A DNA stretch of 23,037 bases from CAZUSU01 sp964623315 (GTDB lineage Bacteria > Patescibacteriota > Patescibacteriia > Magasanikbacterales > 2-02-FULL-50-9b). The position numbers and the translations under genes were made by a program. Below the pieces are notes generated by a model, which saw only the letters and a program-made list of their open reading frames with translations, was not told where the DNA came from and ran no database searches. This document shows positions 7,533 through 15,669 of this stretch, in pieces (position 1 is the stretch's first letter; every line of letters starts with the position of its first letter). The stretch is taken from NCBI GenBank assembly GCA_964623315.1, contig CAZUSU010000011.1:1-23037 (forward strand), written 5' to 3'.

Positions 7533-8635
7533 AAAAGTCCTAATGCTGACGCCGTAATTTCTGTCGTCCGTTCCCAAGAATATTTTTTGAGGCGTTCGCG
7601 TCCGGCGGCAATAAGCGCAGAACGCAACGACATGTCGTGCAAAATTTTTTCAATCGCATCGCCCAAGGTGCGCCGCGTGGAAAACCATAGCGCGGCGTCA
7701 CCGGCAACTTCCGGCAATGCGCTGGCGTGACGCGCCACCACGGGTACCCCAAAATGAAACGCCTCCAGCACCGGCATACCAAACCCTTCGTAACGCGACG
7801 CCACCACACACGCGGCGGCGTTTGCATACAACGCGGCGCGAGTGGCATCGGTAACGTATCCGAGCTCATGCATACGCGTACGATACGGCGAATGATTAAT
7901 ACGGCGCTCAATTTTTTTATAACCGACCCCGCGTGAACCGACCAAAACCAACAACGCGTCATGCCGCTGTGCGGTGCGATCAAATGCGCGCACCAAATGG
8001 TCCGTTCCTTTTTTCCATTCCAAACGGCCGACGGCAAGAATATAAGTTTTATTGGTGAGCACCGCAGGAAGTTCACCCGCCTCCGCGCGTGCAACGCGGC
8101 ACGGCAAAGCAAGAGGCGTTACCACTATTTTATCCGCACTCACCCGATACCGCGTGGTCAGTTGTAATTTGGTTTCTTCAGAAATGGCAAAAATGCGCGT
8201 GGCCTGTTTTATGTTGCGCGCCGTCATCCGATGCGCAAAAATTCGTTCGGTTGGCTGGTACGCCTCATACAAAACATCAAAAGCAACATCGTGCACGGTG
8301 ACGTATAAATTTCGGGGAGAAAAATACGGCGCCACATGCGCGGGCGCAAAAAAAATATCATCCGGCGCGCTGACCGACGCGCGATGCCATGCCCACGCCA
8401 AACAAATTTGCGTCCACAAAAAACGCGGCGGCCATGATAACCACCGCCATTGCACCTTTGCGGGCAGAGAGGGAAACGCCATCGGCGCGCGCGATCGCAA
8501 CCAATCTGGCGCATACAAAATATAGGTATGATTTGGCGCCGTCGCCGCAAGGTGTTCAATAATTTCACGCGCATATTCATTAACGCCGGTGGGCTGGTGA
8601 GCAAGCGCACGCGACGCATCAATATGTACGCGCAT
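7529..8635 (-). CDS. GT4-family glycosyltransferase
   Basis: A 368-residue GT-B fold enzyme. The N-terminal domain starts MRVHIDASRAL and has a glycine-containing acceptor loop (HQPTGVNEYAREI). The C-terminal nucleotide-sugar domain starts around ILAVGRLEWKKGTDHL, with the retaining GT4 E-x7-E signature in SRYEGFGMPVLEAFHFGVP. No membrane segment is seen, so it probably acts at the inner face of the membrane. Donor and acceptor cannot be deduced. It starts 1 nt after mreB ends and overlaps holB by 4 nt (ATGA). Together with GT2 and DUF4012 it suggests assembly of a surface glycan. Confidence 0.93.
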   Translation of the reverse strand: MRVHIDASRALAHQPTGVNEYAREIIEHLAATAPNHTYILYAPDWLRSRAPMAFPSLPAKVQWRWLSWPPRFLWTQICLAWAWHRASVSAPDDIFFAPAHVAPYFSPRNLYVTVHDVAFDVLYEAYQPTERIFAHRMTARNIKQATRIFAISEETKLQLTTRYRVSADKIVVTPLALPCRVARAEAGELPAVLTNKTYILAVGRLEWKKGTDHLVRAFDRTAQRHDALLVLVGSRGVGYKKIERRINHSPYRTRMHELGYVTDATRAALYANAAACVVASRYEGFGMPVLEAFHFGVPVVARHASALPEVAGDAALWFSTRRTLGDAIEKILHDMSLRSALIAAGRERLKKYSWERTTEITASALGLL

Positions 8636-8636
8636 A

Positions 8637-9644
8637 TTATTTGGTGGCTAAAATGCTTCGCTTGTAGGCATCCAAATTTTCCAGCGCAATGCCCGTTCCT
8701 TTTACCACACAAAGTAACGGTTCTTCAGCCACGTGCGCCGGCACGCCGGTACTTTCGGTCAAAAGCACATCAATGTTGCGTAATAAACTGGTGCCGCCAG
8801 ACAGCATCATCCCCTTATCCATCACGTCGGCGGAAAGTTCTGGCGGCGTTTTATACAACACATCCTTTACTGCCTGTACCAACCCTTCCAATTCATGCGC
8901 AATGGAGTCCGTCACATCATCGGACGTAATACTCATCATGCGCGGCAAACCAGAAACCATATCGCGCCCTTTTACTTCAATGGTGAGTTTATTTTCTAAA
9001 TACATAGCTGACCCCACTTGAATTTTTATTTCTTCCGCCGAACGCTCGCCGACAGCCAAACCGTACTTGCGACGAATGTGCTCCTGAATGGCGACGTCCA
9101 ATTTATTGCCGCCAATGCGCACCGATCCAGAGGACACTATACCTCCGAGTGAAATAACGGCAATCTCGGCGGTTCCCCCGCCAATGTTTACAATCATGTG
9201 ACCGCTGGCCGAACCGATGGGGATGTCAGCGCCGATAGCGGCCACAATGGGCTCTTTAATAATATACGCCGCTTTGGCGCCGGCGGCCAATGTGGCATCA
9301 ATAACGGCGCGGCGCTCGGTTGAAGTAATACCCCCCGGCACCGATACCATAACTTCCGGACGAAACAGGCGTAATCCGCCCACGGACTTATTAATAAAAT
9401 AACGTAGCATTGCTTCGGTTACGCGGTAATCGGCAATGACGCCGTCCTTGAGCGGCCGCAAAGCAACGATGGTGTCCGGTGTGCGCCCCAACATGTCCTT
9501 TGCTTCTCTTCCCACGGCCAACACTTTTTTATCCGCTTTAGAAATAGCAACCACTGACGGCTCATTAATAATGATGCCGCGCTTGGGTACATACACCAAC
9601 ACGTTGGTGGTGCCGAGATCAATACCGATTTTTAGTGCGAACAT
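8637..9644 (-). CDS. mreB: Rod shape-determining actin homologue MreB
   Basis: A cytoskeletal ATPase that forms membrane-associated filaments guiding cell-wall synthesis. The 335-residue protein has the actin-fold motifs in order: phosphate 1 IGIDLGTTNVLVYV near residue 7, then SVPGGITSTERRAV and the KEPIVAAIGADIPI segment. Phosphate 2 is IVNIGGGTAEIAVISLGG and the adenosine motif is MMLSGGTSLLRNID. The C-terminus (about LDAYKRSILATK) is typical. The start overlaps the end of the DUF4012 gene by 26 nt, the longest overlap in this operon, so expression is probably coupled to it. No mreC or mreD is in the window. Confidence 0.96.
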   Translation of the reverse strand: MFALKIGIDLGTTNVLVYVPKRGIIINEPSVVAISKADKKVLAVGREAKDMLGRTPDTIVALRPLKDGVIADYRVTEAMLRYFINKSVGGLRLFRPEVMVSVPGGITSTERRAVIDATLAAGAKAAYIIKEPIVAAIGADIPIGSASGHMIVNIGGGTAEIAVISLGGIVSSGSVRIGGNKLDVAIQEHIRRKYGLAVGERSAEEIKIQVGSAMYLENKLTIEVKGRDMVSGLPRMMSITSDDVTDSIAHELEGLVQAVKDVLYKTPPELSADVMDKGMMLSGGTSLLRNIDVLLTESTGVPAHVAEEPLLCVVKGTGIALENLDAYKRSILATK

Positions 9645-11070
9645 ATACTGTCAAATCTTTCAGAAGCGTACCAGACCATTCATACGTTTGATCACTAAAA
9701 TTGTTCGTCGTTTCTGATGGCGTGGCGCTTGCTATGCTTGTACCAAAATCAACGCGCATCGTCAAGTCAATTTTTGGCAGACCCAATTGTTTTTGAACGT
9801 ACAAACCATAGGCGCCCGCTGAAATGGCGCGTGCGACGCTCGGCGCCAGTAAAAAATGGTACTCCAGCACGCCCTCTGCAGACGGCTCAATGCTAATAAA
9901 CGCACCGATCACCGTGCGACCGTTTTCTTCATAGACGTCCCACGTACCGGATTTTGGCGAACGATTTTTTTCCATTGAGCCGGTGCCGCTCAAAAATTTT
10001 GTTCCGGCCGGCAGATACAAACGCGTATACGTTTGATAGCGTGTTGTACGCCAATCATACCATCCCTTATTTTGATAAATTGCTTTTACACGACCGTTCC
10101 ACACACCGGCGCTATCCCGCCACACGTAATAGGACAAACGGCGATCCACGACCCGATCCGTTTTTAAACTGGCGAGATTGGCATCAACGAGCTGTACGTA
10201 ATCCGGCACACCCTCCTGCTGACGGCCTGCCCATCCGAGCGTTTCAGCCGTTTGTTGAAGCGACGCGTCGTGTGAATACACCATGATATGACCGCGCGAC
10301 GCCAATTCAAATAATTGTTGAATGAGTACTGCGATATTGCGCGGTGCCACCGCGCGTATTTTTTGCGCCAGCGCGATGGCAAACTCCTGCATCACCACCT
10401 TACGTTCAGTAAACGGAATTTGTTTGCGCAGATATTCAATCTCAACGACATATTCCAGCAGGTCACGAACCGTTTCTGAGGTATACGTGGTTCCCCGTAC
10501 CGTTATGGGTCCGGTAACCGCAAGCAGGCCGCTCACTATTTCCGGCGTGATGCCAATGACGGAATCAACTTGAGACGCACCGACGCCACCCTCTGCCGCA
10601 TAAAATTTAAGCGCACGCTGTGCCGATTCCGCAAAATCCGGCGACCAGTTGGCATCGCGAAAAAACCAGCGGGGCTGTGCCAAATATTTTTGAATCGGCA
10701 CGGGCGGCTCAACAAGAAATGTTGGCGGCGCGTTGCGATCAATATTTTCAGAACCATCCACGACCAGTTGGGTAATTTCTCCCTTATCAAATGTCACGAG
10801 CGCGTAGGAACCAATAAAGCCACCCCCCGGCCGCATCTCAGTATTATTGAGCAACAACACCAGCATGGTGTGCGGTGCATCAAAACCCAAAACGGTCGGC
10901 ACCAACGCCGAAAGTTCTGTGGCATGCGGCACGCCGGCGTCTTGCAGAGCGTACCCCGCAACGCGCGCTACTAGATAGTCAAGATTGCGCGATGCCCACC
11001 ATGCGACAACCGCTAGGCAAACCACTAGCAGGACACCTACTCCCAAAATAACAGTCGTTTTTTTATTCAT
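9619..11070 (-). CDS. DUF4012-domain membrane-anchored protein
   Basis: The preferred ATG at 11070 gives 483 residues starting MNKKTTVILGVGVLL. One N-terminal membrane helix follows the basic start, which places the rest outside the cytoplasm. DUF4012 hallmarks are present: LLLNNTEMRPGGGFIGSYAL near residue 70, WFFRDANWSPDFAESA near 135, and VIGITPEIVSGLLAVTGPI near 170. The remaining C-terminal half is beta-rich. The family is common in Gram-positive bacteria and Patescibacteria, often beside glycosyltransferases; its biochemical role is not established to my knowledge, and an envelope polysaccharide role is inferred. The start lies 1 nt after the GT2 stop, which rejects the longer frame that begins 12 codons upstream inside GT2. 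Confidence 0.9.
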   Translation of the reverse strand: MNKKTTVILGVGVLLVVCLAVVAWWASRNLDYLVARVAGYALQDAGVPHATELSALVPTVLGFDAPHTMLVLLLNNTEMRPGGGFIGSYALVTFDKGEITQLVVDGSENIDRNAPPTFLVEPPVPIQKYLAQPRWFFRDANWSPDFAESAQRALKFYAAEGGVGASQVDSVIGITPEIVSGLLAVTGPITVRGTTYTSETVRDLLEYVVEIEYLRKQIPFTERKVVMQEFAIALAQKIRAVAPRNIAVLIQQLFELASRGHIMVYSHDASLQQTAETLGWAGRQQEGVPDYVQLVDANLASLKTDRVVDRRLSYYVWRDSAGVWNGRVKAIYQNKGWYDWRTTRYQTYTRLYLPAGTKFLSGTGSMEKNRSPKSGTWDVYEENGRTVIGAFISIEPSAEGVLEYHFLLAPSVARAISAGAYGLYVQKQLGLPKIDLTMRVDFGTSIASATPSETTNNFSDQTYEWSGTLLKDLTVYVRTKNRY

Positions 11071-11071
11071 A

Positions 11072-12571
11072 CTATTGTGCGATGCGCCGCACCTTCTGCG
11101 ATACATTAAACCCTAAATACCGCCCAAACAGCAACCGTGTAGTTGCGTCAAGCGCGGGCAATGCAGAAAAGCCAATCAACGAAACGGGCAATAATATCCA
11201 TTGCAGAATCATATAAATCCATTCGTGACGTTTTACATGCTGGGGGGGCGGCGGTAATAGCTTCAATGAAAAAATCATACACACTAATATGCCCCCCATG
11301 GAAAGCAACATAAGAATTTCCAGAATGTGCGGAGTGTTTTGATATAAAACGGTCTGACGCACTTCATCGCCGGCGACCCACAAAGGGAACCGTCCGAACA
11401 CCAGAATAATAAGCGAGGTGGTGCACCAAGAAAATTTTCCTTCCCATTGCGCAAACAAACGATGCAGGCGCACGCGTAAAGGAATTTCCGGATGACGCGG
11501 CAAATGCCACAACAAATAGGGAACGTGCTCCACGCCCCACGCCCATCGCCGTTGCTGTTTGTATAAATTTACCAAACTTTTTATGACAGAAGCATCGCTG
11601 ACCGTGTCCATGGAAACAGGGAGGTAAAGCGGCACGACTTCATAAGCGCCACCATAGTGCAAAAAGCATTGAAAAAATATTCGCGAATCCTCGCTGACAA
11701 TTTCTTTTTGCCAAAAATCCACATCAACGAGCGCCTTAAAACTCATGCTATGCGAAGAAAAAGTTACCAGAATTTCCGGACGCGCAAATGCGAACAGCAT
11801 ATAAAAGGTGGTGCCAAACGCTAAAATGCGCAGTGGCGCCGCAGATTCCCAAATGTTATTATTGTACAGTGCCACCGGCTGGAACGACGCCTGTGTCGGA
11901 TGGGGGTGCGACAGATATGCGTCGGTCAAACAGGCAAAATATTGTGGGTGTACAATCGTATCAATATCAAAAGTAGAAACAATAATACGATCGTATGAAA
12001 TGTGGCGCTCATCAAACCATTTTTTCATCTCATGGCCGGCATAATTTAAGTTGGAGCCCTTTCCCGGAATTTCATCCGGTAAGTCGGCGGGGTGTACGGT
12101 TACCACAAATGAATAAAAAAAGTGTTCATAATCTCGTTTAATACCGGTGACGAGCGAATCAAAATGTTCGCCCTGACGCCCTTCCCCTGCCAGCACCACC
12201 ACCATACGAGCCGAAGGAAACGTGGATTGACACAGCGCATTTAGTGTGGTGCGCACCACCAATTCGCTTTCGTTATACACGGGCAAAAAAATGCAGTGCA
12301 AGTACTCATCAACGCGCGGGCCGTGCCTCTGCACACGCGCCATCCAATCCGTGGCGCGAGCCCGCATAAATAAACGCCAAGACAATAGGAGGTAACACAA
12401 AAAATAAACCACGCGGAACACCCAATATAAATCAAACAAAATTACGGCATATATGACCGCTACCGGCGCAAAAAAACTACCAAAAAAAAATGCGCCGAGC
12501 ACCGTCCAGACCAGCAGTCCGGGCAGAATTTCATACAAACGATATTTTTGATAGGACGTAAGATGGTTCAT
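11072..12571 (-). CDS. Processive GT2 membrane glycosyltransferase (cellulose-synthase-like)
   Basis: A 499-residue integral membrane enzyme. Two N-terminal helices (about residues 15-65) precede a cytosolic GT-A domain, followed by about three to four C-terminal helices after residue 370. The catalytic set is recognisable: FLPVYNE (about 95-101), GKGSNLNYA (about 170-178), the DID metal site (202-204), SED catalytic base motif (293-295) and QQRRWAWG (339-346), equivalent to QxxRW. Such enzymes polymerise sugars from nucleotide-sugars and extrude the chain. The product is unknown; the adjacent DUF4012, MreB and GT4 genes suggest a cell-envelope polymer. It overlaps the TsaB-like gene by 4 nt (ATGA). 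Confidence 0.92.
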   Translation of the reverse strand: MNHLTSYQKYRLYEILPGLLVWTVLGAFFFGSFFAPVAVIYAVILFDLYWVFRVVYFLCYLLLSWRLFMRARATDWMARVQRHGPRVDEYLHCIFLPVYNESELVVRTTLNALCQSTFPSARMVVVLAGEGRQGEHFDSLVTGIKRDYEHFFYSFVVTVHPADLPDEIPGKGSNLNYAGHEMKKWFDERHISYDRIIVSTFDIDTIVHPQYFACLTDAYLSHPHPTQASFQPVALYNNNIWESAAPLRILAFGTTFYMLFAFARPEILVTFSSHSMSFKALVDVDFWQKEIVSEDSRIFFQCFLHYGGAYEVVPLYLPVSMDTVSDASVIKSLVNLYKQQRRWAWGVEHVPYLLWHLPRHPEIPLRVRLHRLFAQWEGKFSWCTTSLIILVFGRFPLWVAGDEVRQTVLYQNTPHILEILMLLSMGGILVCMIFSLKLLPPPPQHVKRHEWIYMILQWILLPVSLIGFSALPALDATTRLLFGRYLGFNVSQKVRRIAQ

Positions 12572-12897
12572 GATTTTTTACTGGTGGTGTGTGGCGGTGC
12601 GACGTATTGAAATGTTTTAACGGATTTTTTCTTATTGCCGTGCAGTAAAAATTGTACGGGAATTTTGCACAGGGAGCCCCACATCGTCGCCACTACCATG
12701 CTGGAGCGGCTCGCGGAAAAACTTCCGACTCCGCTGTACACCAAAATCTTTGTGGGTGATTTTTTTTTGCACAAACGGGCAACTGACTGCACGAGATCGT
12801 CGGTGTGATTAATTTCCCGTGTCGTAAGCACCTTGCTTCCCTCCTGCAGTATCAAACGCACGCCGCGCGGCTGTAGCGGCTCTAAAAAAAGCATCAT
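12568..12897 (-). CDS. Short TsaB-like protein (N-terminal ASKHA half only)
   Basis: A 109-residue protein. The stretch ILVYSGVGSFSASRSSMVVA (residues 51-70) followed by GSLCKIPV aligns by eye with the TsaB signature VxxGPGSFTGLRIGxATAKGLA...IPV. The preceding part has TsaB-like spacing, with H31 near a short helix (DDLVQSVARLC). TsaB partners TsaD in making the t6A base of ANN-decoding tRNAs, including tRNA-Thr. A normal TsaB is roughly twice as long with a C-terminal domain; here the protein ends in a basic tail after the first domain. It could be a minimal dimerisation partner of TsaD or a degenerate paralogue. It overlaps the HTH gene upstream and GT2 downstream by 4 nt each. The homology call is moderately confident. 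Confidence 0.6.
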   Translation of the reverse strand: MMLFLEPLQPRGVRLILQEGSKVLTTREINHTDDLVQSVARLCKKKSPTKILVYSGVGSFSASRSSMVVATMWGSLCKIPVQFLLHGNKKKSVKTFQYVAPPHTTSKKS

Positions 12898-13499
12898 ACT
12901 TTTTTAACTCTATCAATAATAATTTGATGCGGTGCATCCAGCACGGTATATAAAAAACGATCCATGAGCGATTTGCGTTCTTCGTATTCGCGCGTCGTTA
13001 AAACGGTATAGCGCACCGTGCATCCGTTATCATGTTCAAAGTCGGTAACTATTTTTGCCACGCGCCTCTGCGGGATGTCGCCAACGACCAGCATATCAAT
13101 AGGAGTTTCTGCATTAGTAAACGTGCCGGTAAATAACAGTAGCCGAATTTCATTACCTTGGGCAATTTGATGCGCGAGCGATTCCTCACCCATAACATGC
13201 GACTTTAAAAGGAGTGCGCGCAATTCGGGATACAGCATGGATTTGTGGTTCAGCGCATAATACTTTCTTTTGCCTTCATGCGGGTCGTCGCTCTCTGCGT
13301 AATCATGACTTTCGGCGTCGCCGGCAAGCGCGGTAATAACACCGGCCTGCGACAAATTAAACAGCTCACGTCGCACCGCATTGATTTGCACATCAAGTCG
13401 CCGCACTAATTCACGAACAAAAAAACGCCGTTCCGGTTCGCGAAAAAAAATGCGCAATAATTTGACACGTGTTTTTGAACCAAAAAGGTGTTCAAGCAT
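12894..13499 (-). CDS. Winged-helix DNA-binding protein with degenerate nucleotidyltransferase-like domain
   Basis: A 201-residue protein and the first gene of the long leftward operon. Residues about 5-85 form an ArsR-like winged helix: RVKLLRIFFREPERRFFVREL, then recognition-helix-like NAVRRELFNLSQAGVI, then a wing ending in KRKYYAL. Residues about 118-165 resemble a minimal nucleotidyltransferase core, LLLFTGTFTN...PIDMLVVGD. There the usual GS is GT, and the paired DxD acids are reduced to one Asp (D135), so catalysis is doubtful. HTH-NTase proteins of this form are common in Patescibacteria. It may regulate the bidirectional promoter just upstream of its start; that is inference. It overlaps the TsaB-like gene by 4 nt. 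Confidence 0.78.
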   Translation of the reverse strand: MLEHLFGSKTRVKLLRIFFREPERRFFVRELVRRLDVQINAVRRELFNLSQAGVITALAGDAESHDYAESDDPHEGKRKYYALNHKSMLYPELRALLLKSHVMGEESLAHQIAQGNEIRLLLFTGTFTNAETPIDMLVVGDIPQRRVAKIVTDFEHDNGCTVRYTVLTTREYEERKSLMDRFLYTVLDAPHQIIIDRVKKV

Positions 13500-13512
13500 A
13501 CCAGAAGCGGGT

Positions 13513-13541
13513 TTGTGGATTGTAGCTCAATCCAGTATAAT
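13513..13541 (+). promoter_or_regulatory. Rightward promoter for the PP2C-like/propeller gene
   Basis: A -35 TTGTGG (13513-13518), a 17-nt spacer and a perfect -10 TATAAT (13536-13541). The predicted start near 13548 gives a leader of about 19 nt before the ATG at 13567, with no clear Shine-Dalgarno site. The -10 overlaps the -10 of the leftward promoter on the other strand. Confidence 0.68.
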
Positions 13542-13562
13542 TGTAATACTCCTGTTGGTCAA
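13534..13562 (-). promoter_or_regulatory. Leftward promoter of the long operon
   Basis: On the minus strand the -35 TTGACC (13557-13562), a 17-nt spacer and the -10 TATACT (13534-13539). The predicted start near 13527 leaves about 28 nt before the ATG at 13499. The -10 shares the bases TATA (13536-13539) with the rightward -10, making one symmetric bidirectional promoter. Confidence 0.7.
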
Positions 13563-13566
13563 TGGT

Positions 13567-15669
13567 ATGAGTGAACACCGCGACGCGCTCATTAATGACG
13601 TTCTCATTGAAGGGCGTGATCAAGAAAAATCACACGTTTTGCTAGAAATTGCGCGTCCCACACCGGCAGAACGGGCGACGCATGGTTATTTTTTTGCTGT
13701 CGTAGAACTATCCGGCGCCACGCCTAAAACCGTCCACATGGTACAAGCTTGGGTTGATTTTGCCATTGAGCGCTACTATCAGGCAGTCCCCCATGACGTT
13801 GCCACCCATTTTGAAGATATTCTGCATAAGCTGAATACGCAAAGCGGGATGTATTTAAAACAGCATGCCAACGAACACGTTGCCATGGCGCTCTGCGTTG
13901 TGCACGACACCATAACGCATGTCGCGATACATGGTTCGCCAACCGTACTGCTTTTATATCATGCATCGGCCGGATGGCGCGCGTTAAATCTTGCGGCGCA
14001 AGCAGAGCAAAGCGGTCAACTTTTTTCTAATGTTTTAACGGGCAGTTTACGTCCTGATGATCGTCTGCTGATTGCCTCCACCCATGTCGCTGATTTTTTT
14101 TCTGCCGATCGCTTAAGTAAAATTTCTGAAGGAAAATCGGTACCGGAAGTGAGCGAGCACATGAGCCGCGTGCTGGGCGATCTTTCTTCTGACGTTTCAT
14201 TTGGTTATGTGTGGGTGCGTGTGGCGCGAGTGCTGTCTGAAAACGACACAGACACTTCTGCCGCGCTCACCAAGCAACCGGGAAAAAAATCAGGCGCCTC
14301 CATGGCTGACCTGCTGTTACGAACAAAATCAACGGCATCTATTTTAGCGCCGTCCGTCATTTCTCTGCCGAAAGATAAAATCGTCACGACCATTTTACAG
14401 GGCACCTCCCGTGGCGCGCGCATTGGATGGCAATGGACACGCGTGCTCACACAGAGATCGTTCGTCGCGGCGCGACAATCACGGGTCATGCAGAGGGCGG
14501 TTGGCGCATTACACCCTCGCTCATTGTGGGATCAGGCGCGTAAATTAATTTTCCATGTATCGCGCCAATTTAATGAGCTCCCCGCACGTAGAAAAAAAAT
14601 ATTGATCATCGCAAGTATAAGTGTTGCCGTCATTTTTGCCGCCATCCTTGGATTGCTATGGCAACAATACTCGCTTAATCGCACCGCTCAAGCGACTAGC
14701 CTAACGGCGAAATTCCGCGATTCAATGCGCACCACGGAAGATACTTTTATGTCACAACGCGACGCGGAGGCGCGCCTCTTACTCGCCGATGCTCAACAAC
14801 AATTTCGTACGCTTGAACAGGAAGATCTGCTGGATAACCAAGAGCGGGAAAAATTGCGCGGACTTTTAGCGGGGCTGACGCAAAAAGTTCTGCGTGAACA
14901 GCGGTTAAAAATAGTGGCGCACCAAACAACGGGACGCGCCATTGCGGTGGCTTCTTTAAATACTGTCGTCGCAGTTCTTACCGACAATGGTGCCGTATCA
15001 ATCGTGCGTAATGGCGTGCTCACTGCGCTCGCAACGGTGCCTCGTGGCGTCAACCTGTTTGCAGATAAAAACCGTGAACGCTTTATCGTGGTTACCGATG
15101 ATGGCGCGCTCGTTGGTGTTCATGTGCAGACGGGTGCAACCACTCCAATAACACTCAACCGCATCACCGAGCATACCGTCACTGCCGCACACGTATTTTA
15201 TAACGGCCGCTACTACGCGTACGATACTGTTGCAAAACAAATTTTTAGATATGAAAATAAACAGCCGATGTCCTATGACAACGGTAAGCGATGGATCACC
15301 GATGGCGGACAACCCATGGACGTCGTATCCCTGTCTGCCGACTCCTCTTTATGGCTGGTAACTGGCAAAGGTGCGCCACTCAAATACACCGCCGGAAAAT
15401 TACAGCCCTATCGTGTGTCTGGTGTTGAACCGGCATTGGAGCGAGCACGGGGCGTTGCCGTTGGCCCAAAATCCAACAATCTCTACGTCATAGATGCCGA
15501 CCGCCCTCGCATTGTGGTGACGGATCGCGACGGTGTTCTACAACAGCAACTCACCTTTCCCTCTAATATTTCTGGTATTGCCGCAATAGCCGTAGACGAA
15601 AAAGAATCGACCGTTTCGGTTATTACCCCTGACGGCCGATTCTTTACCGCTAGCCACGAGATTATTTGA
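13567..15669 (+). CDS. Membrane protein with degenerate PP2C-like domain and extracellular beta-propeller
   Basis: A 700-residue protein from the ATG at 13567; the open frame extends upstream into the opposite gene but lies before the promoter, so that part is rejected. Residues about 1-230 have the strand order of a PP2C phosphatase: HGYFFAVVELSG where active enzymes have a DGxGG-containing strand, THVAIHGSPTVLLLY in place of VANVGDSRAVLY, and DDRLLIASTHVADFF in place of LLxTDGLxD. The metal-binding Asp residues are missing at all three places, so it should be a pseudophosphatase. A basic patch (ARRKK) then precedes a membrane helix (about 342-362), implying N-in/C-out. A charged coiled-coil-like stretch (about 385-435) and a propeller-like repeat region follow to the C-terminus. 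It ends 8 nt inside the 3' end of rplL. Confidence 0.8.
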   Translation: MSEHRDALINDVLIEGRDQEKSHVLLEIARPTPAERATHGYFFAVVELSGATPKTVHMVQAWVDFAIERYYQAVPHDVATHFEDILHKLNTQSGMYLKQHANEHVAMALCVVHDTITHVAIHGSPTVLLLYHASAGWRALNLAAQAEQSGQLFSNVLTGSLRPDDRLLIASTHVADFFSADRLSKISEGKSVPEVSEHMSRVLGDLSSDVSFGYVWVRVARVLSENDTDTSAALTKQPGKKSGASMADLLLRTKSTASILAPSVISLPKDKIVTTILQGTSRGARIGWQWTRVLTQRSFVAARQSRVMQRAVGALHPRSLWDQARKLIFHVSRQFNELPARRKKILIIASISVAVIFAAILGLLWQQYSLNRTAQATSLTAKFRDSMRTTEDTFMSQRDAEARLLLADAQQQFRTLEQEDLLDNQEREKLRGLLAGLTQKVLREQRLKIVAHQTTGRAIAVASLNTVVAVLTDNGAVSIVRNGVLTALATVPRGVNLFADKNRERFIVVTDDGALVGVHVQTGATTPITLNRITEHTVTAAHVFYNGRYYAYDTVAKQIFRYENKQPMSYDNGKRWITDGGQPMDVVSLSADSSLWLVTGKGAPLKYTAGKLQPYRVSGVEPALERARGVAVGPKSNNLYVIDADRPRIVVTDRDGVLQQQLTFPSNISGIAAIAVDEKESTVSVITPDGRFFTASHEII

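Noticed and set aside
8052..8929. Long plus-strand ORFs opposite GT4 and mreB
   Set aside because: Shadows of conserved genes with no start signals of their own.
13381..13566. Upstream extension of the propeller gene reading frame (62 more codons)
   Set aside because: It overlaps the divergent winged-helix gene and lies before the predicted transcription start; the peptide is Arg/Ser-rich and unlike the rest.
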